Shown here: positions 1-12,399 of the stretch, piece after piece
Numbering within the stretch: position 1 is the stretch's first letter
Layout: each line of letters opens with the position of its first letter
Assembly (NCBI RefSeq): GCF_019393635.1
Contig: NC_057866.1
Span: forward strand, 120,775,897-120,839,896
DNA from: Dromiciops gliroides
Taxonomy: Eukaryota; Chordata; Mammalia; Microbiotheria; Microbiotheriidae
Reading direction: 5' to 3'
Length of the DNA stretch: 64,000 bases
Notes under the pieces: generated by a model
What the model was told of the DNA's origin: nothing
Seen by the model: only the letters and a program-made list of their open reading frames with translations
The model's database searches: none
Position numbers and translations under genes: made by a program

Positions 1-275
1 AAATGAAGAGATGCAAATCAAAACTATTCTGGGGTACTACCTCATACTTATTAGATGGGCCCCTTAAGGGCTTTTTTTCTGTTTTCTTTCATAACATGAG
101 TAATATGGAAATGTTTTGTATGATACATATGTATAACCTATATTGAATTGCTTGCCTTCCCAAAAGAGTGGGGAGAGAATTTGGAACTCAAAGTTTTAAA
201 AATGGATGTTAAAAATTGTTTTACATGTAATTGGAGAAAAGCATAATGCTGAATAAACAAAGAAAAAAAGGAAAA
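1..275 (+). mobile_element. L1 3' end with internal deletion (cut by window edge)
   Basis: 1-58 is L1 ORF2 C-terminal sequence (GAGATGCAAATCAAAACTAT, equivalent to REMQIKTT...). It is joined at about 60-66 directly to the 3' UTR (TTTCATAACATGAGTAATAT ... TACATGTAATTGGAGAAAA). About 600 bp are lost compared with the copy at 10.6-12.3 kb. Confidence 0.75.
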
Positions 276-420
276 AGGAAGCAGCTTAGTATAATGGCTA
301 GTGTGCTAGAATGAAAGCTAGGAAGACTTTGTTTCAAATTATGTTTGTGGCACTTCTCATTTGTGTGAAGTCATTAACCTCTGCTTCCCAGGAGAATGGG
401 AACTTCTTGAATGAAGTAAG
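276..420 (+). mobile_element. MIR/Ther-like SINE fragment
   Basis: 'AGTATAATGGCTAGTGTGCT' to 'GTGTGAAGTCATTAACCTCT' has the tRNA head and CORE order with heavy divergence. Confidence 0.5.
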
Positions 421-696
421 TATGGTTTCATTTCTGTCATCATATCCTCATGGCTTAACACAGAGCTTTGCATGCATTAAAGGCTTAATAAAAACTTAGT
501 GATTGATTAAGACAAATTTCCTTCTAAATTGGTGAAAGGAATTCCCACATGCCTCATTGATGTAAAGAAAGAACACCATGTAAAATATATTCATTGATGA
601 ATTTAACTTATTCTAAATTTTTTTTACTATATTTGTCAACCTAACTGAATCTAAAGGGAAACATTATTTTTCTAATTAATAGGTGCATATATATGT

Positions 697-697
697 A

Positions 698-729
<32 letters not shown>

Positions 730-740
730 CATATATACTG
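697..740. repeat. (GT)n/(TA)n microsatellite
   Basis: About 14 GT units followed by TATATAC. Confidence 0.95.
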
Positions 741-769
741 AACTATAAAACATCTTAAAAATTGCCTAA

Positions 770-895
770 TACACCCTCCTTATCTTAGAGATGAAGACCC
801 AGGGATCCAGAGAAATAAAACAAATTACCTAAGGTCTCAGCAAATTAATGGCAGACTTGTTCACTGCTCTTTCTACTATACTGCATGATTCTTGC
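770..895 (-). mobile_element. MIR-like SINE fragment, antisense
   Basis: CTTAGAGATGAAGACCCAGG ... ACCTAAGGTCTCAGCAAATT resembles reverse MIR core. Confidence 0.45.
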
Positions 896-1598
896 ATTTT
901 TCTGTAACCTTTCAAATATTTACAGAATATCAGGCTTCAGAGAAACATGGGGGAGCTGTAGGGGAAACTTTTGTATTGCTTTACAATGCTTTCTAATAGC
1001 TTCATAATGCTTTCAAACACATAGCAAAAGCAGTTTATCTATATAACTGTGATTAATCAGGATCCTTCAACTGCACATTCATTTGCTATATAACTGAACA
1101 GCCTGACTTTTAGAGTTGAACTTGAATTTCTGGTCAGCAAGGCTAAATATGTCAAAGTGTTAACACACTTAATTCTCAGAAGACAGGGAGCCAGATTGCT
1201 CTTCATTACCATCTGGTGGTTACTGCACAGATAGACAATACTACCACTCTGAAAAGAAGTTAAAGGCATTTGGAATAATTTCTAACAATGAAGATGAGCT
1301 CCTTAATGCCACTAGTGATCAATGAACTGGAAATATTGGAAAGGCAAGAGAATAGAGAGCAAAGAAAGACCAAGTCAGCTTGCCAGGTAAGTGTTTCAGG
1401 TTACTAGAGATGGCAATAATTATTTGAAGCAACTTATAATTACTGCAACTACAATTTACAATCATTATAACTTGCAAAATAGCAGAGAAGCCTCTTGTTA
1501 CGTTTCTCCAAGATTTAAATGCCCCCCAAAAAGTGTTTTACACTTATAATCCAACTGGATTGTCAACTGAATACTGGGGCAAGTTTTCTTGTTGAAAG

Positions 1599-1599
<1 letters not shown>

Positions 1600-1677
<78 letters not shown>
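1600..1677. repeat. (CT)n microsatellite
   Basis: 78 bp of CT with two CG interruptions; explains a Ser/Leu-rich spurious frame. Confidence 0.97.
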
Positions 1678-1679
<2 letters not shown>

Positions 1680-3365
1680 AGAGTCTATGGAAGTGAATTA
1701 TGATATGTCTAACCTTGCCTCCCCCACCCTCTCCTTTTTGCTCACTTTCCTCAGACTTCCAGACTGGAGTGAAGCAAATGGGGACAAAGGATTTCTCCCT
1801 TCATCTCTCCCCACCCTAAAGCAATAATGGAGATTCATAGACATGCATGGTAGACAGTTTTTGTATTTCCTGTTCCTCATCAACTCCTTTTGAATTTTTC
1901 CCCTTTTCTAAGCACAAGTCAGAGAGGTTGGGGTTCCTGAAAAAATGTCCATGCCCCCTGTATACAGCAGGAGCCAGAGGATTAATGGAGTTCCTTCAAA
2001 GGAATATGGCACTAGTACACATGTACTTGGCTTAAGAAGAAATATCCTTAAAGCAGGCTTTCCCAGCCTTGAGAGTTAACCAGTGTGTTCCCAAGGTCTT
2101 GAATGTTAAGAGGAGAATATTTCAACAGCATCCTTTGAGAAGGAAAAGGTTCAGCAGGATATAGTGGATTGGCTTGCATCTGAAGGACTAAAACCACATG
2201 GACTTTGCAAACTCCTCTTTTGCCATGAGTTGCTTGGGTAGTTCAATTTCAATATGAAGATGGATTATTTCTTTGGCAACTCCCCCATCCTTACCCCACC
2301 CCCTGCAACCAGCTCCTTTCTCCCAAGTGTGTTTATCTTACAGGAAGAATTTAATGAACTAATTTGAGTGCTTCTTGTTTTGTATTTAATAGGCTCCTAG
2401 GAATCATTTGTATGTTATGCATTATTCTGTGTTGAATGAAATAAAGTTTACCCCATACCTGATATAAATATTGCATAATGAATGTAAGTATTGGAGTTGG
2501 AGACCATGTTACCCATGTTTAAGGAAACCTAGACACAAGCTATTCCTAAGCTTTGTTTTGGTGATTTACCCAGAATGAAACTCTTAAGATGGAGGCAAAA
2601 AGGATCAAAAAGAAAACATTCATTCCTTTGGGGTCAGAGCCCAGTATCAAAATTGCTAGCCTAATTCCAATCTGATATGATTATGGAAAGAGATTATATT
2701 AGTCATAAGTTTATTATTTATTATTATATTAGGCATAAGTTTTTATTATTTAATATATGCAGGTTATAATCCAGTATTCAATCCATTTCTTCAAAGTGGT
2801 GTTAATTATATATTATCCTGTTTTTCAAGTAAAAGATTTAAGTTTATAGTCATATAATCTATAAGGTCATCTTTGTATGTTGAAAACATATGTGAGAAAT
2901 TGGTTCTTGTCCAGATTTCAGGCACAATTCCAGTCATAAATAACCTTCAGAAAAAAGAACTAATGGTCCCATAATAACTCTGGACAATCTCTCACCCTGC
3001 AGGAATCAATATATGAACATTAATTGATTGTATAGATGGATGAATGAATTTGATTCAATTGTTAAATTTCTAGAATGAACAGATGAATAAATGCCCTAGA
3101 AAATAATACAACAAATGTATTTGAATAATCTGGTTTATTTGCATTCAATACATCTAAACTAGGGTTTATAACCTTCCCATTCATCCAAGAAGAGATCATA
3201 TTTTAATTTTTTATTCTCTTATTTAATTGATTGAAGTATTGTGTCTTCATTTCTTCCTGAATTCCTCCTAACTTCTCAATTCAATTAAATAAACACTTAG
3301 TAAATGTTCATTATGTATAGCACTGTGCTAAGTGCTGGACATACAAATAAAAAAGATAGTCCCTA

Positions 3366-3511
3366 GGGGCAGCTAGGTGGCACAGTGGATAGAGCACCGG
3401 CCCTGGAGTCAGGAGTACCTGAGTTCAAATCCGACTTCAGACACATAACACTTACCAGCTGTGTGACCCTGGGCAAGTCACTTAACCCCAATTGTCTCAC
3501 TAAAAAAAAAA
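3366..3511 (+). mobile_element. Marsupial SINE
   Basis: GGGGCAGCTAGGTGGCACAG head, GTTCAAATCC B box and poly(A). The flanks AAAAGATAGTCCCT (3351-3364 and 3512-3525) are a perfect TSD. It splits an older repeat containing GTGCTAAGTGCTGG...GTCCCTGCCTTCAAGG. Confidence 0.95.
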
Positions 3512-3556
3512 AAAAGATAGTCCCTGCCTTCAAGGATCTTACAATATAATGGGGAA

Positions 3557-3736
3557 ATATTCCCATATTAGCTAGTTGTGAGAGAAAACAGTCAAAAAAA
3601 CCAAAATTTGAGTTCTTGTGGGTGGGGGGTGGAAATGGCGGGAGAAAGAGAAGTTGGAATGCAAAGTTTTAAAAAAAATGATGTGAAAATTTTGTTTTTA
3701 CATATATTTTGGAAAATAAAATTCTATTTAAAAAAC
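3557..3736 (+). mobile_element. HAL1 3' end with 5' inversion (twin priming)
   Basis: TSD CAATATAATGGGGAA (3542-3556 and 3737-3751, 15 bp perfect). 3607-3736 is the HAL1 3' UTR in sense (TTGAGTTCTTGTGGGTGGGG to GGAAAATAAAATTCTATTTA). 3557-3606 is the adjoining upstream HAL1 sequence in reverse orientation (TATTCCCATATTAGCTAGTT), with about 45 bp missing at the junction. Confidence 0.85.
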
Positions 3737-4019
3737 CAATATAATGGGGAAGACAACAAACAAGAGGAAGCTAGAAAAGGGGATACCAGAAGGTACCCCA
3801 AAGCAGGGGCATGATGTACTATGGATCTGACAACAAGCAGAGCTGCAGATGGAAGGTGGAGTTAGCTGAAAATCCAAATCCTGCCCTCTGAAATGGAAAG
3901 CTTTGGAAGGAGTTTATTGTTCCACCCTCCAAAGAGGAGAGGATGCTGAAAGAAGTGGGATGGCATTTAATATCCAAGGCTGAATAGTGTGGTATTGAAA
4001 TCTGAAGAGATCAGCATTC

Positions 4020-4180
4020 TGTTCCTTCCTCCTCACCTACCTCTGCCTCCCCTTTGTCACTCCCACCATTTATAGCTTCTTAAATGCGATGTAAGCTTCT
4101 TGAGGACAGTGATTGTTTTTCTTTGGTTTTTTTCTTTGGATATGTTTAATATTAGTATTCATCAAAAAAGGGAGGTGATC
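4020..4180 (+). mobile_element. L2 3'-end fragment
   Basis: 'GATGTAAGCTTCTTGAGGAC' followed by AGTGATTG matches the L2 3' terminal block (gtaagctccttgaggcagggactg). Confidence 0.5.
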
Positions 4181-4184
4181 GTTT

Positions 4185-4400
4185 GACTGTCTGTTGTTGT
4201 TATTCAGTTTTAGTCATGTCCAACTCTCCATGACCCCATTTGGGGTTTTCTTAGCAAAGATACAGAAGTGGTTTGCCATTTTCTTCTCCAGTTTATTTTA
4301 TAGATAAGGAACTGAGGCAAACAGGTTTAAGTGACTGAGGCTGGATTTGAACTCATGTCCTCTTCTCTCCAGGGCTGGTGCTCTATGCCTCCTAGCTGTT
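4185..4400 (-). mobile_element. CORE/RTE-tailed tRNA SINE, antisense
   Basis: 'CATGACCCCATTTGGGGTTT' followed by TCTTAGC, then CTGAGGCAAACAGGTTTAAG and a head ending GGTGCTCTATGCCTCCTAGCTG. This is the longer, older marsupial SINE type with a tail I associate with RTE mobilisation. Confidence 0.6.
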
Positions 4401-4469
4401 CCAATTTGATTGTACTATTCCTTAATCAGACTGCATCTGAAGAATTCTGCCCAATTTTGAAAGCCACAT

Positions 4470-4516
4470 CTCATTTATTGATTTATTTGTTTATTTATTT
4501 ATTCATTTGTTCATTC

Positions 4517-4558
<42 letters not shown>

Positions 4559-4717
4559 TTACTTGTTTGTTTGTTTGTTTTTGCAGGACAATGGGGGTTA
4601 AGTGACTTGCCCAGGGTCACACAGCTAGTAAGTGTCAAGTGTCTGAGGCCATATTTGAACTCAGGTGCTCCCGAATCCAGGGCTGGTGTTCTATCCACTG
4701 CACCACCTAGATGTCCC
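4470..4717 (-). mobile_element. Marsupial SINE, antisense, tail expanded to (TCTA)n
   Basis: TSD TGARAGCCACAT (4458-4469 and 4718-4729, one mismatch). The poly(A) tail has evolved into ATTT/TTCA and (TCTA)n at 4470-4580. Confidence 0.8.
4509..4560. repeat. (TCTA)n microsatellite
   Basis: About 11 ATCT/TCTA units in the tail of the antisense SINE. Confidence 0.95.
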
Positions 4718-5589
4718 TGAGAGCCACATTTTAGTCAAGATATTGGTAAGGTATAACACATTCAAAGGAGGGTTACCAGGATCCTTAGGAACCTAAAATA
4801 AGCACATATAATGATCAGTTGGTAGTTGCTATTGAATTGGCTCCTCATCTTCCTCCCCCCCATACATACACAACTTTACATAGCAGAGCCCCAGAAAGCT
4901 GTGTCACTGCCTTATTTATGACTAGGGATTGGGAAAGCCTGAGTTTACACAATATTTCAATGACTGCTGACAGTTTATTCTCCTAGATAAAAAAAATAGG
5001 GACTGAGTCTACTGGTGTGGTTGCGGTAGAATTATGGCTAAGCAGATATGGGACAGGATGGTAAAAGTAGGATGGGGCATGCAGGTAAGGGAGGAGTCTC
5101 AATGTCTTATGGCTCTCAGTTGCACAGGTTCTACAGCCCATAAGACCCAATTTTGGGGTATGAGTGGGCTATCCAAGAGGATCTATAATCCTCCCTACAG
5201 GCTCCTGAATTCCACTAGGGTGGGAGGAAGTATGAATACACCTCCTCTGCTTCTTTTAACAGTCTCAGCTGCAAACTCTGGGAAACTCTCACCAAAACCA
5301 AGATCTTTAGTGGGGCAAAGGGATGGGAATAGAAATGGTATGTGATCCCCAAAAAATCTTTTTTCTGGGCTGAGCTAGGTAAAATAGGAAGAAGGAAGAT
5401 GGTGCATAACAGCAACATACACTCACATACAGGGTCATGCAAGTCATGATATCATCTCCTGATGCCATGGTCCTCTTTGAGAGCAAAGGATAAATAACAA
5501 CATACAGGGTAGGGGTGAAAGCACACATCTTCTGGGTTAGGTAAGATTGGGAGACAAGTTCCTACTCCTACTACCTAGAGCTTCCACTT

Positions 5590-6720
5590 CCCACTAACCA
5601 TCATACCATACCTCTCCTGCCTTTTATGACTATACTCCTTGAGAAAGCCACCTACAATCAGCGCCTCCACTTTCTCACCTCTCCAAGGCTCTTCTTAACT
5701 CTCTACTTTCTCCTTGATACTCTCTTCTCTCTAGGTTTTTTAGATACTATTCTTGCTTGGTCCTTCTCTTACATATCGGACTGCTCCTCCCTGGTCTTTG
5801 TTGGATCTTTATCCAGATCATGCCCACTTGTGGGTATTCCACAGGAATTTTTCCTAGACCCTCTTCTCTTCAACTTCTTTACTATTTCTCTTGGTCATTT
5901 CATCAGCTCCTATGGAATCAATTATTATCTCAATACTGATGCCTCTCAAATTTACTTAGCCAGCCTAAATCTTTCTGCTGATTATGCTGCCTCATTTCCA
6001 ACTACCTAATAGATATCTCAAACTGAATGTTCCAAAGAAGTCTTAAATTCAACATGTCCAAAATGAACTTATCTTTCACATCTATAAAGTATAGACCTCT
6101 AAAATGAGCATTTAAAGTCTTTCACAATCTGACACCAGACTAATTTCAAGGCTCATTTTATATTAATCCCCCTCTTATATTCTCATATTCAACAATGTAG
6201 ACAACCTAGCTTCTTTGCTCTTCCCTGAACTTGGCATTTCACTTTACACTCTTCTTCCTTTTAGAGAGACTGCCCTATTCCCCATGCTTGTAATTTACTT
6301 CCTCCTCACCTCTGCCTTTTAGAATCTAAATCTATAAACTTTCAGAGCTCAACTCATATGCTACCTTTCTACAGGTCTTTCCTTAGCTATATATATATAT
6401 ACATATATATATGTATATATATATATTTTTTTTTTGGTGAGGCAATTGGGGTTAAGTGACTTGCCCAGGGTCACACAGCTAGTAAGTGTTAAGTGTCTTA
6501 GGCCGGATTTGAACTTAGGTCCTCCTGACTCCAGGGCCAGTGCTTTATCCACTGTGCCACCTAGCTGCCCCTTAGCTCTCTATTTTTTTTACTTCTCTTA
6601 CCCTCCTCAAATTAAATTGTAATCATTTATCTATTTAAATATGTACCACTGTAACTTCTTTTGTATTTCTCATGTAATAAGCATTTAACAAATTCTTGTA
6701 GAATCATATTGGAAATGGTT
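5590..6720 (+). pseudogene. L2 LINE with broken reverse transcriptase and 3' end
   Basis: The 5626-6009 frame carries SYISDCSSLVFVGSLSRSCP then LVGIPQEFFLDPLLF and SLGHFISSYGINYYLNTDAS. This lines up with the L2 RT palm (PQGSVLGPLLF ... YADDSQIYL). The catalytic YADD is replaced by NTDA, so it is dead. The 3' part (6110-6388 and 6578-6700) is typical L2 3' sequence ending AATAAGCATTTAACAAATTC. A SINE is inserted at 6389-6569. Confidence 0.75.
6389..6569 (-). mobile_element. Marsupial SINE, antisense, tail expanded to (TA)n
   Basis: TSD CCTTAGCT (6381-6388 and 6570-6577). The poly(A) tail side has turned into a TATATA/CATATA microsatellite at 6389-6425. Confidence 0.88.
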
Positions 6721-7539
6721 AGATGATTCACCCCTATGGAGCTCCTTCCCCTTTCCTCTCATAATGGTATCTTGTGGTCCCTCTTCACCTCTCTTACCTT
6801 CCTCCAATGGAGCCTTCCGAGTTATGGTGTAAATATTTTAGTTATGGCTCTGGTAGATACTACTTCACCTGCCTATCAGAATAATTTGTGGGAAGGAACA
6901 TATCTCTATTATATCAAACTCAAAAAGTTGGCATTATCCTCCAAAACATACTAAATTCTTTTTTTAAAAACTCGGTATAAATCTACTTTCAATGCTTAAA
7001 TAAATAAGAAGCTGTGGTATTATTGGTATGAAAACCTGTTAATTTCAACTCCATCCCCTATGCCTTGTAATATGATCTTGGTAAACTTTTTATCCAAATT
7101 TTAATCACATGACCAACCTGGTGATAAGCCTCTCTGAACTTAGAGTGGCTGATCCACATATCTTATACTAATTTTTTTCCCCCAGGTTCCCCTCCATGTC
7201 ATGATGAAGTATGGGATGCAGCATGGGAATATAGAACAACTGTCCATTAATTTCCTAATATTCTTTGCAAATAATTTTTATTTTCATCCCAAGAAAATTG
7301 AAAAATTCATTATTCCATAAGTTAACAACTTATGATATAGAAGCAATAGTTCTCTTTTAGGTCTTAAGTTTAATTCTTTTAAACTTCAAGGGACATTCCT
7401 ATATGTGGTCCCATAGAATTGGCAAATAAATTCAAGACATCTTTACCTTAATTTGCAAGAATGTGCTCAAATTATATCCCCTTTCAGCCTTAAGTCCTAA
7501 TGCTTTTATTCTATTTAGATGTGAAAGTACTGTTATCTC

Positions 7540-7990
7540 TTTGGCCCCTTTAATTTGTTTTGAATTGTTTCCAGCTTGATTGTATCTTTCTTAAATGAAT
7601 ATACTATAGTAGGTCTGACTGTGCTAAGATTTTGCAGAAGATGAGAATGCTGAAATACAGGTGGCCTTTCTTGACCACAAAAACCCAGTGGGCCAATGTT
7701 TTCAGCAGATGATTTACAGTGACTCCTAAATCCTTCCCTTTGGTCATAACTAAAAGCTCAGAGCGCTGCATCCTGTAAACATTGTTTGAATCAATTATTT
7801 TCTTTAAAATGCATTTGTAAATTGTACTTCCTGCTCACTCCCAACCCAGTTTCACTTTGATTTATTTGTTCCCTAAGTGCTATCACCCCATTCTGTATCT
7901 CCTGTTGCCACTGTGTCATCAAATGAGAAATTCCTGCTGGTTCCTATCTCAAAAGGAGTAGAGTAGATCTATGCTACCCAGATAGAGACA
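7540..7990 (-). mobile_element. Old L3/CR1-like LINE 3' fragment
   Basis: Reverse-oriented phrases typical of L3/CR1 3' ends: 'TTGTTTCCAGCTTGATTGTA', 'AGTAGGTCTGACTGTGCTAA', 'TGACTCCTAAATCCTTCCCT', 'ACTGTGTCATCAAATGAGAA'. Confidence 0.45.
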
Positions 7991-8879
7991 TAGGTGAACT
8001 CATGAAGAGATTTTAGTATCTAGAGGTACAGAATCTTCAGTCCTTGAACTGCTGTGTCCAGTAAGTGACTACTGAACTGCTGGAGATATGGCACGCATAA
8101 TGGGGCTAGGGGGAGTAAGGAAGTGTTTATCCCTGCGTCAATAGATACAACTAGAACTTTCTGTTATACAGCTTTCATAGAAATCATTGCCATGTATATT
8201 GTGTTGATTGAATCATGAAGGCATATGTATTTGAAAACAAGGAAAAAATGTTTGGCATGGGGCATGGCATATATAGGCATATTAATAAATGCCTGTTTCT
8301 AAATGGGATTATTTTATTAGTAGTAATGATTTTAATTTATGAGTTTATTTATTTATAGGCATTCTCTTTAGTCCCTGGAAATCCAGAGCAACCATATTCC
8401 ATATAACCTTTCACATGCACTCTATTATTTTTTCTCTGATCACATATATAGTATCCACTTTTTCCTGAAATCCCTGCAGATTTCCATGCAGTTTTTCTTA
8501 GCAGGATCCAAGTCAATGCCAGAATAGAGAACAGAATTTAAGGAATGGGCAAAGTAAGTTATACTGGGACTCTATTTTCTGGTATAAAGAAGAAAGAGAA
8601 GAAGTCATTACTATTATTCCCATTTTTGGTTCTTTGAATTTACATTCTTCTTCCACTATCTTAATCAACTCTCAAAGGAAAATTAGAAAAACCTCATCAT
8701 TTGGACCAAAACATAAGTGAAATTTGGTAAAAGTGACAGTGTTGAAATACTAAATTGCAGAATTAATTTTAAATTCATTAAATCATTTTCTGAAAGGAAA
8801 AATCAAGTTAAAAATAAATTATAAAGGTATTTTAATCAGTAGGGTTTTTGCTCTGTTTCGTTGTTTGATACTGCAATTA

Positions 8880-9180
8880 AAGACTCAGAGTTGAACAGGA
8901 TCTCAAAAGGCATCTAGCCAAATTTGAACAAAATTTCCACTAAAGTATTTCCCAAAATGCTTAGCTAGTCTCTATTTGAAGACCTTTGGTGCTGGAAATG
9001 CTGAGATTATTTTAACTCCAAATTTTGCTATTCTACCTTTGTATGACTAAGTTCTAGGGGGAAACATTTTCCTTTATGTTGAAAGAAAATATTCCTCTCT
9101 ACAAATTCTACTCTTTGGTTTTTAGCACAAATTGAATGCTGACATTATTTCCTTGATTTCATAAGGCAATTTTTACTGCT
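8880..9180. mobile_element. Possible L3/CR1-related ancient repeat
   Basis: 'CTCTATTTGAAGACCTTTGG' and 'AAACATTTTCCTTTATGTTG' resemble a common amniote repeat block; highly diverged. Confidence 0.3.
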
Positions 9181-9924
9181 TTTATTAGCCCTCCCAGACA
9201 ACTTAACACAGTGGAAGTCCTGGACTTGAAATCATTTCTGCAAATATGCATTACCTTGGTCATTTAACTTCTCTGAGGCCTATTTTCCTCCTCAGTTGGA
9301 CTAGATTAAATAGACAAAGTCTAAGGTCACTTCATGCTAATACATGAGAAATGTCTCACTTCCCCCGTTTTAAGGCTTAATACTTGCTCCAGAATGAGAG
9401 ATGCATTAGATGCATATAGTTCTTCTTTTTAGTGATTACATCTCTTTATTGAATGCAGCCCATTGGGAAAGTTTGGAGGATCTGTATGAGTAAAAATGAA
9501 AGCTGTTATGGTGAACAGAGGAATTTACTCCTCAGAGGCACCAAGAAGTAAGAGGAGAGGGGAAACCTTTTCTGGAGGACATGAAAGACTGCTCTGGAAG
9601 AAACAGCTAGGCTGGTATAGGTGAAGTGCTTCATAGGGTTCCAGGGAATTCTTCTTTATACCAAGCAGGTGGGCAGGGTTTGAGGGCCTAGCTGAGACTT
9701 CCTTGTTCCAACTAAGAGAAGCCTGGGAAATTTGGCAATGGAAACTTTTTTTGTAGAGTCATGACTCAGGCAGGCTTAGAGTCATGGCTTGACAACACCG
9801 TGGGGGGTTGGGGGGGTAGAATGAATTCTGAGGCTGCCGGGACCATTCTTTGGTGTGTTTTCTATCTTTGCCTTAAAGTACCTCATTTTCCCAAAAAAGC
9901 AGTTCAGGATGGGGTAGGGGGTAG

Positions 9925-10115
9925 TGTAGTAAAGTGGAAAGAAGAGTGGATTTGGACTCAAAGCATCTGAGTTCCACCCAAAAAGGTAAATAGTTCTGAT
10001 ACTTACCACCTGTGTGACTTTGAGTAAATCACTTAACTTTCCTGGGTCTCTGTTTTCTCATTTGTAAACTGAGAGGGTTGGATTAGACACTAAAGTCTAA
10101 ATGTATGATAATGAG
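9925..10115 (+). mobile_element. MIR/Ther-like SINE
   Basis: GTGTAGTAAAGTGGAAAGAA head, CACCTGTGTGACTTTGAGTA core, TTTCTCATTTGTAAACTGAG tail. Confidence 0.65.
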
Positions 10116-10596
10116 ATTGTTTGATATGATTATTTCATTGGGTGATATGGTCTACATAAAATAATTATATGGATTCATTGAAAGTCTGAAATTATGTGGA
10201 TTTCGATTTATTTATTTCTTAATGAGCTGACCCCATTCCTTCAATATTGTCCTGGCAAAGTGACATTTTCTTTGTACAATATTACATCTCAATTCATGGA
10301 GTAGACCAAAATGTACAATTGCTTAGCTGAACATGACACTCAAACTATATTTTCTCTACAGATATAAAAGTATAAGAGAGATTTTGAATTTCAGTCAATC
10401 AACAAGTATTTATTAAGTGCCTCTTATATGAGAAGCACATTTCTAGGTTCTTGAGGTAAAAAGACAAAAGCATAACAGTCTCTGCCTCAAGAACCTAAAT
10501 ATTCTACTATGGGAAAACATTTCCATGTATAGGTATATAGATATAAGGTGATTTGGAGAAGGAAGGCAGTTGGAGGGTTAAAAACAGGCGCATATA

Positions 10597-12276
10597 TAGA
10601 AAAATAATTAAAAAATTCATCTGGAAGAATAAAAGGTCAAGATTATCAAGAGAACTAATGACAAAAATGCACAGGAAGGTGGGCTTGCCCTACCAAATCT
10701 GAAGCTAGCTATACTATATAGCAACAGTCATCAAAACTATTTGGTACTGGCTAAGAAATAGAGTGGTGGATCAGTGAAAGAGGTTGGGCACAGGAGACAC
10801 AGTAGTAAATGATTATAGTAATGTAGTGTTTGATAAACCCAAAGACTCCAGCTTCTGAGATAAAACTCACTATTTGACAAAAACTGGAAGATAGTATGGC
10901 AGAAATTAGGCATAGACCGATATCTTACACTGTATACCAAAATAAGGTCAAAATGGGTATGTGATTTAGACATAAAGGGTGATACCATAGGTAAATTAGG
11001 AAGGGAAGGATTAGCTTACCTCTCAGATCTATGGAGAGGTGAACAATTTATGACCAAACAAGAGTTAGAGAATATTATGAAATGCAAAATGGATAATTTT
11101 GATTACATTAAAAAATTGTACAAATAGAAGCAATGTACCCCAAATTAGAAGGGAAGCAGAAAGCTAGGAAACATTTTTACAGCCAGTCTTTCTGATAAAT
11201 GCCTTATTTCTAAAATATAGAGGGAACTAAATCAAATGTGTAAGAATGCAAGTCATTCTCCAAATGAGAAACAGTCAAAGCATGTGAACAGGCAGTTTTC
11301 TGATGAAGAAATCAAAGCTATCTATTCCCATATGAAAAAATGCTCTAAATCTCTAATGATTAGAGAGATGCAAATTAAAACAACTCTGAGGTACTACCTC
11401 ACACCTATCAGATTGCCTAATATGACAAAAAAGGAAAATAACAAATTTTGGAGAAGCTGTGGTAAAATTGGAACATTAATGAATTGTTGGTGGAGTGTGA
11501 ACTGATCCAACCATTCTGGAAAGCAATTTGGAACTATGCCCAAAGGCCTATAGAACTGTGCATACCCTTTGACCCAGCAATACCACTATTAGGTCTTTAT
11601 CCCAAAGAGGTCATATGAAAGTGAAAAGGACCCACATGTACACAAATATTTCTAGCAGTTCTCTTTGTGGTAGCAAAGAAATGGAAATTGAGTGAATGCC
11701 CATCAATTGGGGAATGGCTGAACAAGTTGTGGTATATGAATGTAATAGAATACTACTGTGCTGTAAGAAATTAAGTTCAGGCATATTTCAGAAAAACCTG
11801 GACAGACTTAACATGAATTGATGTTGAGTGAAATGAGCAGAACCAGGAGAATATTGGACACAGTATCAACAACATTGTGTGATGATCAACTGTGATAGAC
11901 TTAACTCTTCTCAGCAATAGAATGATCCAAGGTAATTCCAAAGGACTCATGATGGAAAATGTTCTCCACATCCAGAAAAAAGGACTGTGGAATCTGGATG
12001 CAGATTGAGCCATACTGTTCTACTTTTTTGGTTTTTTTCTTTTCTGAGGTTTTTCCCTTTTTTCTGATTCTTCTTTCACAACATGACTAATGCAGAAATA
12101 TGTTTAATGTGATTGTACATATATAACCTAAATTTGATTGCTTGCTGTCTTGGGAAGGGGGGAGGGAAGGGAGGGAAGAAGAAAAATTTGAAAGTAGAAA
12201 TCTTATTTAAACAAATGTTTAAAATTATCTCTACATGTAACTGGAAAATAATAAAATAATTTTATGATTTTTTTTT
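10597..12276 (+). pseudogene. 5'-truncated L1: ORF2 C-terminus and 3' UTR
   Basis: The frame at 11236-11505 reads HVNRQFSDEEIKAIYSHMKK then CSKSLMIREMQIKTTLRYYL and GTLMNCWW, collinear with the C-terminal region of L1 ORF2p (endonuclease/RT protein). Downstream, in broken frames, come IPFDPAIPLLGLYPKE and IGEWLNKLWYMNVIEYY. Several stops and frameshifts. The 3' UTR ends CATGTAACTGGAAAATAATA. Weak TSD (AAAA-GGC-CACATA-like). Confidence 0.85.
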
Positions 12277-12399
12277 AAAAGGGCACACATACAAGGCAGC
12301 ACCTGAGTTGAGCTTGGAAGGAAGTGAAGGATTCTAAGAGGGAGAGGTAAGGAGTGAGTGGCTTGAGGTGAAACCATTTCAATGGTATAGAAACTGGAA

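Larger units (their letters stand above)
420..3350. other. Intergenic stretch without genes
   Basis: Apart from the MIR fragment at 770 and two microsatellites I recognise nothing. 2690-2770 holds a short imperfect duplication (ATTAGKCATAAGTTT twice). Confidence 0.6.

Noticed and set aside
1519..1827. 102-aa frame rich in Ser/Leu
   Set aside because: Generated by the (CT)n microsatellite.
4331..4720. 129-aa frame including VRQLGLSDLPRVTQ-like and IYLSIYLS segments
   Set aside because: Translation of antisense SINEs plus (TCTA)n. The same peptide phrase recurs at every antisense SINE.
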